DNA from: JAFAXD01 sp035472475
GTDB lineage: Bacteria > Pseudomonadota > Alphaproteobacteria > Rhizobiales > Xanthobacteraceae
NCBI GenBank assembly: GCA_035472475.1
Contig: DATIPA010000094.1
Span: 1 to 38,251 of the forward strand
Direction of reading: 5' to 3'
Length of the DNA: 38,251 nucleotides
Shown here: one piece after another, positions 7,790 through 15,983 of the stretch
How the letters are laid out: every line of letters begins with the position of its first letter
Numbering within the stretch: position 1 is the stretch's first letter
Position numbers and translations under genes: made by a program
Notes under the pieces: generated by a model
Database searches by the model: none
Told to the model about the DNA's origin: nothing
Seen by the model: the letters and a program-made list of their open reading frames with translations, nothing else

Positions 7790-8908
7790 ATGGGACCATT
7801 CCCGTTCGATGCGCCGCCCGCTCGGATCACCCGCGACAACCCGATGGGCACCGACGGATTTGAGTTCGTCGAATATGCGCATCCGCAGCCGCAGCAGCTG
7901 CACGACCTGTTCTCCCGCATGGGGTTCGTGCCGGTCGCGCGCCATCGCACCCGTAATGTCACGCTCTATCGCCAGGGCGGTGTGAACTACCTGGTGAATG
8001 AGGAGGCGGGCAGTCACGCAGTCAACTTCGTGGCCGCGCACGGCCCGTGCGCGCCGTCGATGGCGTTCCGGGTGGTCGATGCCGACTACGCATATCGGCG
8101 TGCGCTCGCGCTCGGCGCGCAGCCCGCCGACCCCATAACGGGACGCAAGACCCTGCAGGTTCCGGCGCTGAAGGGGATCGGCGGCAGCCTGATCTATCTG
8201 ATCGACCGTTACGGGGCGAAGGGCTCGCCCTATGCGGACGAGTTCGAGTGGCTCGGCGCGCCCGATCCGGCGCCTGAGGGCAACGGCCTGTTCTATATCG
8301 ACCATCTGACCCACAACGTGCATCGCGGGCGCATGCAGGTGTGGGCCGACTTCTACCACCACTTGTTCAACTTCCGGCAGATCCGCTACTTCGACATCGA
8401 GGGTAAGCTCACCGGCCTGTTCTCCAAGGCGCTCACCAGCCCAGACGGCAAGATCCGCATTCCGATCAACGAGTCGGCTGACGAAAAGAGCCAGATCGAG
8501 GAGTATTTGCACGCGTACCAGGGCGAAGGCATCCAGCACATCGCCTGCGGCTGCCGCGACATCTACGCGACCATTGAACGTTTGCGCCGCGCCGACGTCG
8601 CCTTCATGCCGTCGCCGCCGGCGACCTATTACGAGCGGGTCGAGAGCCGGTTGCCGGGGCACGGCGAGCCGCTGGCACGGTTGCGCGAGCTCGGCATCCT
8701 GATCGACGGCGAGGGCGTGGTAGCGGGCGGCGAGACCAAGATCCTGCTGCAGCTTTTTTCCGCCAACGCGATCGGGCCGATTTTCTTCGAGTTCATTCAG
8801 CGCAAGGGTGACGACGGGTTCGGCGAGGGTAACTTCAAGGCGCTGTTCGAATCGATCGAAGAGGATCAGATCCGGCGCGGCGTGCTCAAAGTCGACGCAG
8901 CCGCGTAA
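7790..8908 (+). CDS. hpd: 4-hydroxyphenylpyruvate dioxygenase
   Basis: A 372-residue protein, the normal bacterial length, which converts 4-hydroxyphenylpyruvate to homogentisate in tyrosine catabolism. The three expected Fe(II) ligands are present: His172 (YIDHLTHNV), His250 (GIQHIACGC) and Glu334 (FFEFIQRKG), followed by the family C-terminal motif DDGFGEGNFKALFESIEEDQ. I chose ATG 7790 because GGAGGA lies at 7779-7784; an in-frame ATG at 7760 lacks such a site. No homogentisate dioxygenase or maleylacetoacetate isomerase gene follows. The gene stands alone behind its likely regulator. Confidence 0.95.
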   Translation: MGPFPFDAPPARITRDNPMGTDGFEFVEYAHPQPQQLHDLFSRMGFVPVARHRTRNVTLYRQGGVNYLVNEEAGSHAVNFVAAHGPCAPSMAFRVVDADYAYRRALALGAQPADPITGRKTLQVPALKGIGGSLIYLIDRYGAKGSPYADEFEWLGAPDPAPEGNGLFYIDHLTHNVHRGRMQVWADFYHHLFNFRQIRYFDIEGKLTGLFSKALTSPDGKIRIPINESADEKSQIEEYLHAYQGEGIQHIACGCRDIYATIERLRRADVAFMPSPPATYYERVESRLPGHGEPLARLRELGILIDGEGVVAGGETKILLQLFSANAIGPIFFEFIQRKGDDGFGEGNFKALFESIEEDQIRRGVLKVDAAA

Positions 8909-8936
8909 TGACGCAACACCGGCCTAGGCTGACAGG

Positions 8937-9506
8937 CTAGTTGCCCGAGCCGAGTTCCTTCGCAATCGCCGTGATCACGCGGGTGTCGGTCGGCTCGACC
9001 GCGCTTGGGAACACCGCCGCGATGTGGCCGTCGCGGCCGATTAGATACTTATGGAAGTTCCAGCGCGGCGTGTCGGCCGGCTGCTCGGCCGCTGCCCATC
9101 TGTAGAACGGGTGCGCGCCGGGGCCTTTGACGTCGGCCTTGGCGGTGATCGGGAAGGTGACGCCGTACTGGTGGTGCGCGGTCTCGTCGATCTCGGTCGC
9201 GCCACCCGGCTCCTGGCCGCCGAAATCATTCGACGGCACGCCAACCAGGAGGAGGCCGCGATCTTTGAACCTGGTCCAGACTTCCTGCAGCCCGGTGTAT
9301 TGCGGGGTGTACCCGCAGAGCGAGGCGGTGTTCACCACCATGATCGGCTTGCCGGCATGATCGGCGAGCCGGATTGTACCGCCGTCGAGGGCGGCGAAGC
9401 TGAATGCAAAAGCCGTGACGCGGTTCATGGCGGGAGCTTGGGCGAGCGCCGGCCAGACAGCGGCGCCGGCGAACATCGTGAGGACGGATCGGCGGGGTAG
9501 CAGCAT
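8937..9506 (-). CDS. Exported glutathione peroxidase-family protein
   Basis: A 189-residue thiol peroxidase-fold protein. The catalytic set is present: Cys64 in NTASLCGYTPQYTGL, Gln98 in PSNDFGGQEPG, and Trp149-Asn150 in RWNFHKYL. The N-terminus PRRSVLTMFAGAAVWPALAQA carries a twin arginine and a hydrophobic stretch ending in AQA, so export, possibly by the Tat route, is likely. That is less usual for this family, which is often cytoplasmic. It would reduce peroxides with thioredoxin or glutathione as donor. It converges on the dioxygenase gene with only 28 bases between them. Confidence 0.9.
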   Translation of the reverse strand: MLLPRRSVLTMFAGAAVWPALAQAPAMNRVTAFAFSFAALDGGTIRLADHAGKPIMVVNTASLCGYTPQYTGLQEVWTRFKDRGLLLVGVPSNDFGGQEPGGATEIDETAHHQYGVTFPITAKADVKGPGAHPFYRWAAAEQPADTPRWNFHKYLIGRDGHIAAVFPSAVEPTDTRVITAIAKELGSGN

Positions 9507-9634
9507 GCCGGCATGCTAGCGCGCGCCGAAGCCAAGCCAACCGCCACTTGGGGGAGATGACGTTAATTCGAACCGCGCGTCATGCGGGCGGCGGGCGCGC
9601 GCCGGCGTGCACGGACCACCCGATATGCATAAGC

Positions 9635-10708
9635 CTACGCGGCGCGCTGTTTGTGCGCGCCGTCGAACGCCGGCGCGACCTCACGCATGAACCGGTCCAT
9701 CTCCTCCTTGACCTGGGCATGCGGCTTGAGCCCGACGTTGACGTAGAGGATGACCTCGGAAAAACCGGCGGCTTCTACCTTCTTGAGGGTGTCGATCATG
9801 CGGGCCGGGCTGCCGAGCAGCACCGAGTTCTCGGTGAGGTCCTCCGGCTTCACGTTCTGGAGCCGCTCCACCATGCCGATGAAATAGCGGTAACTCGGCG
9901 GCGCCGTTTTCGGGTCGCTCGGGAATGCCGGAATGACGCATTCCTTGTAGTAGCGGATCTGGCGGGCGCGCTGCGCCGCTTCCTGTTCCGGCGTGTCGGC
10001 AAAATGCGTGAAGTAGCTGCACATCAGTCGGCCGGCCGGCTTGCCGTATTTGGCGCAGGTCTCCTGATAGAGATCGGCAACCTGTTTCAACCCACCGAAG
10101 CTCATCGCGGCCGCGAACGGCGCGACGATAAGGCCGCAGCCGAGCCGCGCTGCGAGCTCGATCGACGGCTTGGAGAATGAGGCCACGTAGGTCGGGATCG
10201 GTTTCTGCACCGGTTTCGGCGTGATCCGCACATCCTTGAACTGATAGTATTTGCCCTCGTGGGTGATACGATCCTTCGCCTCCCACAGTGTGCGCACGAC
10301 TTCCAGGCCTTCATCGAAGATGCCCTGGTTGTCATCGAAACTCACATGAAACGGTTCGTACTCGCGCCGATCGTAGCCGCGCCCGGCGGCGAAATCGACG
10401 CGCCCGTTGCTCAGCAGATCGAGCGAAGCCCATTGCTCGGCGACCCGGATCGGGTGGTGCAGCGGCAGCACGGTAACGGCCGGCGCCAGCCGGATGCGGG
10501 TGGTCCGCCCCGCGATGTAGGCCAGCACCAAGTCGGGGCACGACAAGACGCCGAGTGAATTGAAATGATGCTCGCCAATCCAGGCTGAATGCATGCCGAG
10601 CTTGTCGGCGTAGAGCGCTTCGTCGGTGATGTTCTGGACGAAGGTATTGGGCGAGCGCGTGTTGTTTTCGTAGTGATTGTCGCTGAGCGTGAAGTAGCCG
10701 AACTCCAT
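9635..10708 (-). CDS. Luciferase-family (LLM) flavin-dependent oxidoreductase
   Basis: A 357-residue protein starting MEFGYFTLSDNHYENNT. Motifs typical of the bacterial luciferase-like TIM barrel include AWIGEHHF, RIRLAPAVTVLPLHHPIRVAEQ (split across the barrel) and LSNGRVDFAAGRGYDRREY. Members use reduced FMN to oxygenate or reduce diverse substrates. The ATG at 10708 has GGAGG (minus strand, 10714-10718) five bases upstream; the frame stays open further 5' but reads through the regulatory region. It is divergent from a MarR regulator across a pair of operator-like repeats, so it is probably that regulator's target. Substrate unknown. Confidence 0.9.
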   Translation of the reverse strand: MEFGYFTLSDNHYENNTRSPNTFVQNITDEALYADKLGMHSAWIGEHHFNSLGVLSCPDLVLAYIAGRTTRIRLAPAVTVLPLHHPIRVAEQWASLDLLSNGRVDFAAGRGYDRREYEPFHVSFDDNQGIFDEGLEVVRTLWEAKDRITHEGKYYQFKDVRITPKPVQKPIPTYVASFSKPSIELAARLGCGLIVAPFAAAMSFGGLKQVADLYQETCAKYGKPAGRLMCSYFTHFADTPEQEAAQRARQIRYYKECVIPAFPSDPKTAPPSYRYFIGMVERLQNVKPEDLTENSVLLGSPARMIDTLKKVEAAGFSEVILYVNVGLKPHAQVKEEMDRFMREVAPAFDGAHKQRAA

Positions 10709-10766
10709 GGTGTCCTCCCGCGAGGCGCGGTGCCGCTGCGGCTTTCTCCGACCTCTGGAGTACCTT

Positions 10767-10810
10767 AGTTGTAAACGCAACTGTTGTAAATGCAATTTTT
10801 TTGCTATACT
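10767..10810 (+). promoter_or_regulatory. Operator-like repeats and promoter between LLM and MarR genes
   Basis: Two copies of GTTGTAAAYGCAA start at 10768 and 10783, 15 bases apart. The first lies in a palindrome, AGTTG-TAAACG-CAACT (10767-10782). A -10-like TATACT follows at 10805-10810, with TTGTAA (10784-10789) as a possible -35 at a short 15-base spacing. The repeats would cover the MarR promoter and lie upstream of the divergent gene, the expected layout for autoregulation and repression by MarR. Protein binding is inferred. Confidence 0.55.
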
Positions 10811-10840
10811 GGGGGAGCAAACCACGAGAACAAGCACCCC

Positions 10841-11371
10841 ATGCCCGAGCCCGCAGCCCGCCTCGATCTCGATGACTACCTGCCCTACTTGATCAATCGG
10901 GTCGGCTCGATCATGGCGTTGCGGTTTGGCGAGGACGTCCTGGCGCAGTTCGGGCTGAGCATCGCAATGTGGCGCGTGCTCGCCGCGCTATCGAGCCACG
11001 GGGCGCAACGCCATACCGACCTCGCCGGCCTGACCAGCATCGAGGTCTCGACACTGTCGCGGATTGTCACGCGGTTGGTGCGCATGGGGCTCGTGGTGCG
11101 TGCCCCGTCCAAAACCAGCGGCCGCGAAATCGCGCTTGCGCTGAGCGACCGCGGCCGCCGCCTTGTGGATCGATTGATCCCGCTCGGTCGTCGCTATGAG
11201 GAGATCGCCAGCGCCGGATTGTCGAAGCAGGAAAACGCCGTGCTGCGGCGGGCGCTGCGCCGCATGTATCGCAACCTGATCGACGCCGAGCCGATGGCGG
11301 TCAACGATCGAACGGGCAGTCCGGACGCGGCGATCAGGACGGCAAGCCGCCCGGAAACACCAACGATTTGA
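10841..11371 (+). CDS. MarR-family transcriptional regulator
   Basis: A 176-residue regulator with a MarR winged helix: WRVLAALSSHGAQRHTDLAG, then the recognition helix in TSIEVSTLSRIVTRLVRMGL, and the wing SGREIALALSDRGRRLV. I start at ATG 10841. An earlier in-frame ATG at 10790 would lie within the putative -35 and operator, so it is unlikely. The ribosome site is weak. The last 38 bases overlap tail-to-tail with the EutA-like gene on the other strand. The likely target is the divergent flavin oxidoreductase. Confidence 0.9.
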   Translation: MPEPAARLDLDDYLPYLINRVGSIMALRFGEDVLAQFGLSIAMWRVLAALSSHGAQRHTDLAGLTSIEVSTLSRIVTRLVRMGLVVRAPSKTSGREIALALSDRGRRLVDRLIPLGRRYEEIASAGLSKQENAVLRRALRRMYRNLIDAEPMAVNDRTGSPDAAIRTASRPETPTI

Positions 11372-12809
11372 TGACGACCGGCACGGCGCCCGAGTTCTCC
11401 AGCAGGTCTCCGATGTCGATGTAGTCGAAGTCGGCAAGCTCGAGCCCGTCGATCGAGATCACCGGCCGGGTGACCTTGAGTTCTTCGCACAGATGCACGC
11501 CGATGAGACCGCCGACGTCGCTGTCGCCGGCAAGCACGATCGGGGCATTCGCCGCCACGTCGGCAAGACCGTCGGTCACCCCGCGGCAGAATGCATCCAG
11601 CCGAGCGAAGGTCGCGGAGCCGCGCCACGGTACGAACACCGCGATCGTGCCGGTCAACTCGAGCTGCGCGGCCGACGTGCGGATCGACCTTGCCACCTCA
11701 TGGGCATCGATCTCTTCGCCGAACGCAAACTTTGGTGCGATCACCGGGATGTTGCGTAACGGCAGCGCGTCAAGCGGCGACACGAAGATCGTGCTACCCG
11801 AGACCTGCGTGGTGTATTGCGCGGCGCCGATCACGGTTGCCCTTATGTGCTCGGCCGGCGCGACCAACGGCGTGCCAAAACCGGCGATGCGGGCGCAGAT
11901 TTCGTCCGCGAGGACGGGACCCAGATCGTCGAACTGTTTGGCCTCGCGTCCGTAGATGAATTCGGAAACACCGCCGGAGAATGTCAGTGCGCCAATCGAC
12001 CCGTGCCGGCGCAGCGGGTCGAGACGCATCAGCGAGCGGCCCGCGACCGCGGGCGATCCGCCGCGCATGGCCTCGAACAGGCCATCCGCCATCTTGCCCG
12101 CCAGTCTTCGTGCGTCGCTGTCCACAAGCCTCGCACCTGGTTCGAGCGCGAGCCCGAGTTCGGCGCCAAACCGCTTCCCGGCGGGCTCGACGCGTCGAAT
12201 GGTTCCGTCTCGATCGACGCAGATGAGCCGGGCCCCGACGTCAAGCGCCGTCACGGCAGCGACCCGGCCTTCGGCGCAGACCGCGATCTTGGAGGTGCCG
12301 CCGCCGACGTCGACGTTCATCACCGCCGCATCGTCGCGGATTGAGCGAGCAACCGCGCCGGCGCCATGCGCCGCCATGATGGTTTCGAGGCTGTCGCCGG
12401 CGCTAACTGCCACGAGCTTGCCGGCCTCGCGCGCGAACAACTCGCCGATCGCCCGCGCGTTGCGCCGCGCAACCGCGACGCCGGTGAGGATCAATGCGCC
12501 GGTGTCGATCTCCTCCGGCGACACCATCGCGTCCTTGTAGGCCGTTGCGATGAACGCGCCGATCGCCGGCGCATCGATCGTATCCTCGCCCGCATAGGGC
12601 GTGAGCAGGATGTCGGACTGGTGAAAGACCTCGCGCTCGCTCACCACGTAGCGGGCGTCGAGCCGCTCCAGCACGATGCGTGAAAACACCAGGTGCGACG
12701 TGGACGAGCCGATATCGACGCCGACGCTGAGCAGGCGGATTTCGTCCTCGCCTTCGAGCGAGCGGCCCTTGCTGGAAAAGTACACGCGGCCGCCGGGGTC
12801 GTCAGTCAT
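11334..12809 (-). CDS. EutA-like reactivating-factor ATPase
   Basis: A 491-residue actin/Hsp70-fold ATPase close in layout to EutA, which reactivates adenosylcobalamin-dependent ethanolamine ammonia-lyase by exchanging damaged cofactor. Phosphate-1 motif VGVDIGSSTSHLVFS (about 29-43), phosphate-2 motif VDVGGGTSKIA (166-176) and adenosine motif LTFSGGVSEFIYG (275-287) are intact. EutA-typical stretches include RATVIGAAQYTTQVSGSTI and ALPLRNIPV. The ATG overlaps the cupin stop as ATGA (12806-12809), so the two are translationally coupled. No EutB or EutC lies in the window, and the operon instead contains a Rieske oxygenase. The true client may be a distant ethanolamine ammonia-lyase or some other enzyme; this is unresolved. 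Confidence 0.88.
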   Translation of the reverse strand: MTDDPGGRVYFSSKGRSLEGEDEIRLLSVGVDIGSSTSHLVFSRIVLERLDARYVVSEREVFHQSDILLTPYAGEDTIDAPAIGAFIATAYKDAMVSPEEIDTGALILTGVAVARRNARAIGELFAREAGKLVAVSAGDSLETIMAAHGAGAVARSIRDDAAVMNVDVGGGTSKIAVCAEGRVAAVTALDVGARLICVDRDGTIRRVEPAGKRFGAELGLALEPGARLVDSDARRLAGKMADGLFEAMRGGSPAVAGRSLMRLDPLRRHGSIGALTFSGGVSEFIYGREAKQFDDLGPVLADEICARIAGFGTPLVAPAEHIRATVIGAAQYTTQVSGSTIFVSPLDALPLRNIPVIAPKFAFGEEIDAHEVARSIRTSAAQLELTGTIAVFVPWRGSATFARLDAFCRGVTDGLADVAANAPIVLAGDSDVGGLIGVHLCEELKVTRPVISIDGLELADFDYIDIGDLLENSGAVPVVIKSLVFPGGLPS

Positions 12810-14023
12810 TCCTTCGGCAGCTCGCCCGTGTAGTCCTGCTCGTAGAACTGCGGGCGCATGCGGTTCTCGGCCCCGTTCTGCTTGAGCATGCGGACAAACT
12901 CCTTCGCGATGAACCGATCTTCCATCCAGTAGGGGATCGCGGTGCCGCCCTCGGTAATGTCCATCGCGGTGTAATCGGTGTGCTGCTCGCCCGGTGGGCC
13001 CGGCTCGCGGCCCGGCGAATTCGGCCCGAACCAGGCCGTCAACCGCAGGGCTTCCTGCGACACGCCGAAGTGCTGATGGAACCAGCGCGCGCCGCCGGGC
13101 GCCGCCGAAACCATTCCAACCGGCTCGTAGTCTACCCGCTTGATCAGATGCTCTTTGCCGTCCTGCCACGGCGTGACGCCGGCCTGCTCCGGCCAGGTAT
13201 AGGTGTAGCCCTTGCCCTTGAGGCAGATCAGCACCGCCGCCGAAGTGTGGGCATGCGCTTTGGAATAGCGGCCGTTCTCATGCTGGGCGATCCACAGATA
13301 GAAGGTGTTGCCGGTCATGAATGGTTCGACCCGGCGATATCCGGGCGAGCGACGATTATCGAGCGGCAAGTCGCAGTTGACGATGTCCGGAATGAAGTTG
13401 GTGCGCCGCATCGCGAGCCCGCGCACCGGATCCGGCTCGATGTCGTCCTTGTAGGTGTAGAAGTCGTCGGCGCCCGAAAAGCGGTCGCGAAACTGATACG
13501 GACAGTCGAACACCGCGCCGATGTTGTTGAGCAGGTTGATCAGGTTGGGCGCCGTTGTGCCGCCGAGCAGCAACGCCGGGGACGATGCCGCGTTGACGAT
13601 GCGGTGGTGCGCGTTCACCGGAATCGAGAACAGTGAGCCGCGCTGCCATTCGAATTGATGGCGCCGCGAGTCGCCGTCGAGCCACACTTCGGTCGAGCCG
13701 CGGCCTTCGACCACGTAGATGACCTCCTCGTAGAGATGCTTTTCCGGATTGAGCGCGCCGGCCCCCGGCACCTCGACCACGTAGCAGCCCCATTTTCCTT
13801 CGGTGCCGTAGAGCTGAATGTAGGTGCCGCGCCCGCCCAGCCGGCGCCAGGGCGCGAGCGGCAGGTCCTGCACGCGCCGCACCCCGATGTCGCGAAAGAT
13901 CGGAATCCCTTCGGATTCCATGAACAGGTCGTACGGCGTCTTCGGCCGGCCGAATTTGCCGAAGCCGGCGCGGCGCCCACCCGCGGGCTCGTGCCAATGC
14001 GTCTGGCTGGGAACGTCGTGCAT
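12806..14023 (-). CDS. Double-cupin protein
   Basis: A 405-residue bicupin. The first barrel has HLYEEVIYVVEGRGSTEVW (from about 97) with metal-ligand His97 and Glu, and a later His in PVNAHHRIV. The second has SKAHAHTSAAVLICLKGKGY and WFHQHFGVS. The build resembles gentisate-dioxygenase-like cupins, but I cannot assign an activity. Related cupins are, as I recall, sometimes named ethanolamine ammonia-lyase-activating proteins in databases, probably because of neighbourhood with EutA-like genes. I chose ATG 14023, preceded by GGAG five bases upstream; the frame is open 69 bases further. It lies between the EutA-like gene (ATGA overlap) and the unknown 170-aa gene. Confidence 0.85.
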   Translation of the reverse strand: MHDVPSQTHWHEPAGGRRAGFGKFGRPKTPYDLFMESEGIPIFRDIGVRRVQDLPLAPWRRLGGRGTYIQLYGTEGKWGCYVVEVPGAGALNPEKHLYEEVIYVVEGRGSTEVWLDGDSRRHQFEWQRGSLFSIPVNAHHRIVNAASSPALLLGGTTAPNLINLLNNIGAVFDCPYQFRDRFSGADDFYTYKDDIEPDPVRGLAMRRTNFIPDIVNCDLPLDNRRSPGYRRVEPFMTGNTFYLWIAQHENGRYSKAHAHTSAAVLICLKGKGYTYTWPEQAGVTPWQDGKEHLIKRVDYEPVGMVSAAPGGARWFHQHFGVSQEALRLTAWFGPNSPGREPGPPGEQHTDYTAMDITEGGTAIPYWMEDRFIAKEFVRMLKQNGAENRMRPQFYEQDYTGELPKE

Positions 14024-14075
14024 CGGATCTCCGTCGGGCAGGCTGGCGCGGCGGGTCCGCGCGCAACGTTTCTGG

Positions 14076-14588
14076 CTACGCTCTGAGCGCAACCAGCATG
14101 TTCTCGATGTAATCCTCGTCGCCGCCCGAGACCAGCATCACCGAATAGGGCCGCAACTGGCCGAGCGTCTTCGACAAGGCCTCGTCCGACGCGGCCGCGG
14201 TCCCCAGCACAAGCCCGGTGGTCATGACGCGGCGCGCGACGCACGCCTCGCCGATCAACGATCCGGCTTGCGCGTTCTCGCCTGCGGTCGCGATCATCAC
14301 CACCAGGTCCGCGCTCGCGATCTCGTCGATCAAATCCTTGGTGCGGCCGGCAAGATCGCTCAGCCACCCGGGCACCGAGAACGGTTGAGCTCGGGCCGGC
14401 GTGCCGGCAAATGCCGACGCCGTGAGGAAGCTCGCGCGGTTCCAGCGCAATTGCGCGAGGCGCTTGACAACCAACTCGCTGGAGGCATCGAGCGCAATCA
14501 CCTTGACGGCGCGCGGTTGCGAATTCGGCGCCTCGATCCGATAGCGCGCCTCGGCGCGCGTCGTCATGCGGGCGCTCTCGCTGATCAT
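14076..14588 (-). CDS. Unknown protein in the EutA/Rieske operon
   Basis: A 170-residue protein I do not recognise. It alternates hydrophobic strands and helices in a Rossmann-like pattern: VKVIALDASSELVVKRLAQL (from about 28), ADLVVMIATAGENAQAGSLI (about 93-112), MTTGLVL and a C-terminal YSVMLVSGGDEDYIENML. The middle motif loosely recalls nucleotide-binding loops of FtsZ-like or NAD-binding proteins, but the resemblance is too weak to name. There is no signal peptide or membrane segment. The ATG at 14588 lies four bases after the Rieske oxygenase stop. ATG 14567 is an alternative; neither has a strong ribosome site. Coupling to the operon is the main clue to function. Confidence 0.75.
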   Translation of the reverse strand: MISESARMTTRAEARYRIEAPNSQPRAVKVIALDASSELVVKRLAQLRWNRASFLTASAFAGTPARAQPFSVPGWLSDLAGRTKDLIDEIASADLVVMIATAGENAQAGSLIGEACVARRVMTTGLVLGTAAASDEALSKTLGQLRPYSVMLVSGGDEDYIENMLVALRA

Positions 14589-14592
14589 TCAA

Positions 14593-15909
14593 TCAAACCG
14601 AAACGTGCGCCACATTAGGCTGCACCACCAAGGCGTCCTTGGCCGCTTCCTTGAACGGCTGGTCCGGCGGCAGCACCAGGGCGGCGGAGCGGACGCGTTG
14701 GTGCGCGGGATCAACCCCGGGCGGGGTGACGCCTTTTTCGGCAAGTGCTTTGGCGGCGCGCAGCAGCCGATGGCGCGCCATGATGATGCCGTTGTCGGTC
14801 GAGACCAGGTTTTCCTTGGAGCGGTCGACGATCAGACCCATGCTTTCCTGCAGGGACGCATCCTGCATGGAAATACCTTCGACCCCGCTGAACGTCTTGC
14901 CGGCCTTCTGGGCGGCGCGGTCCACCAGGTAGTCGTTGTCCTTGTTGGCGAGCGGCCGGAACGTGCCGGGTACGTATTTCACGTGCACGCCCTTGCCGTC
15001 GAGCATCGCCTGCAATTGCTCCTTGGTCAGCGGCTTGGTGACGCAATAGTCGAAACTCCAAGTCCAGCAATTGTCGTCGTCGATCGGAATCCAGAAGTGG
15101 CCGTGCACCGGATGGTCGGCGCGCGGCGGGATCATGGTGAACGCGGGCATCACCCATTGGGTGATGCGCCAATAGTAATTTCCGTTTTCGGCGTTCCGGC
15201 GCGCCCCGACATAAAGGCCACCCGGGCTCTCCACCACCTCGAAATGCGGCTTGGCGTCGCTGAGGTTGTATTGATTGCCCTTCGACCCCTTGAACAACGG
15301 ATCCTTGTTGAGTTCGCCGCGGTGCAGGAACGACACATGGCTGGAATCGATGCCGCCTTCCATAGCCTGCATCCAGTTGCATTCCTGCAACCGCTTGGAA
15401 ATGAAACTGCGATCCGCCGCCACCGTGGCAAACTCCCACTCGGGCAGCGGCGGCTGCCTCTCGGGCGGACCCATGTAGGTCCACAGCACACCGCCGCGCT
15501 CGATCAGCGGATAGGACTTGAGTTTGATCTTGCGACAGAAGCCGCTTTCCTCCGGCTCCGAGGGAACCTCGATGCACTGCCCGGTCACATCGTATTTCCA
15601 GCCGTGATACGGACAGCGCAGGCCGGACTCTTCATTCCTGCCGAACCACAGCGACACGCCACGGTGCGCGCAAAACTCGTCAATCAGGCCGTAGCGCCCA
15701 TCGGTATCCCGAAAGGCGAGCAGGCGTTCCGACAAGATTTTCACCCGCACCGGCGGGCACTCGTTTTGGGGAAGCTCCTCGGCGAGCAGCGCGGGCAGCC
15801 AATAGCAGCGGAACATGTGGCCCATCGGCGTTCCGGGCCCGGTCTGGGTCAGAAGATCGTTCTGGTCTTTGCGCAGCATCGTTTGTGTCGTTTGGATTGA
15901 GAAATCCAT
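14593..15909 (-). CDS. Rieske non-haem iron oxygenase, large subunit
   Basis: A 438-residue ring-hydroxylating-type oxygenase. The Rieske [2Fe-2S] ligands are Cys80, His82, Cys99 and His102 (CAHRGVS ... CPYHGWKYD). The catalytic iron site is GGIDSSHVSFLHR, with His191 and His196, bridging Asp188 and a probable third ligand Asp350. The length and the motif LLTQTGPGTPMGHMFRCYW resemble phthalate 4,5-dioxygenase (Pht3-type) oxygenases, which have no small subunit. ATG 15909 is given; ATG 15879 (MLRKDQNDLLTQ) better matches the N-terminus of relatives and may be the real start. No reductase is nearby, but a Rieske ferredoxin is divergent and could supply electrons. Substrate unknown. Confidence 0.92.
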   Translation of the reverse strand: MDFSIQTTQTMLRKDQNDLLTQTGPGTPMGHMFRCYWLPALLAEELPQNECPPVRVKILSERLLAFRDTDGRYGLIDEFCAHRGVSLWFGRNEESGLRCPYHGWKYDVTGQCIEVPSEPEESGFCRKIKLKSYPLIERGGVLWTYMGPPERQPPLPEWEFATVAADRSFISKRLQECNWMQAMEGGIDSSHVSFLHRGELNKDPLFKGSKGNQYNLSDAKPHFEVVESPGGLYVGARRNAENGNYYWRITQWVMPAFTMIPPRADHPVHGHFWIPIDDDNCWTWSFDYCVTKPLTKEQLQAMLDGKGVHVKYVPGTFRPLANKDNDYLVDRAAQKAGKTFSGVEGISMQDASLQESMGLIVDRSKENLVSTDNGIIMARHRLLRAAKALAEKGVTPPGVDPAHQRVRSAALVLPPDQPFKEAAKDALVVQPNVAHVSV

Positions 15910-15983
15910 CCGGATGTGGTCAAGAAGCTACCGCCGCGCCCTGCGCGCGTCAAACAAGTGACCCGCATTGCACAAAGCCGCTC

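Noticed and set aside
9548..10180. 210-aa plus-strand frame opposite the luciferase-family gene
   Set aside because: No domain and no ribosome site; the minus-strand gene has a conserved barrel and a good start.
12810..13169. Possible 120-residue N-terminal extension of the EutA-like protein
   Set aside because: It lies antiparallel to nothing new but inside the cupin gene in another frame, lacks EutA-like sequence, and the ATGA overlap gives a natural start.
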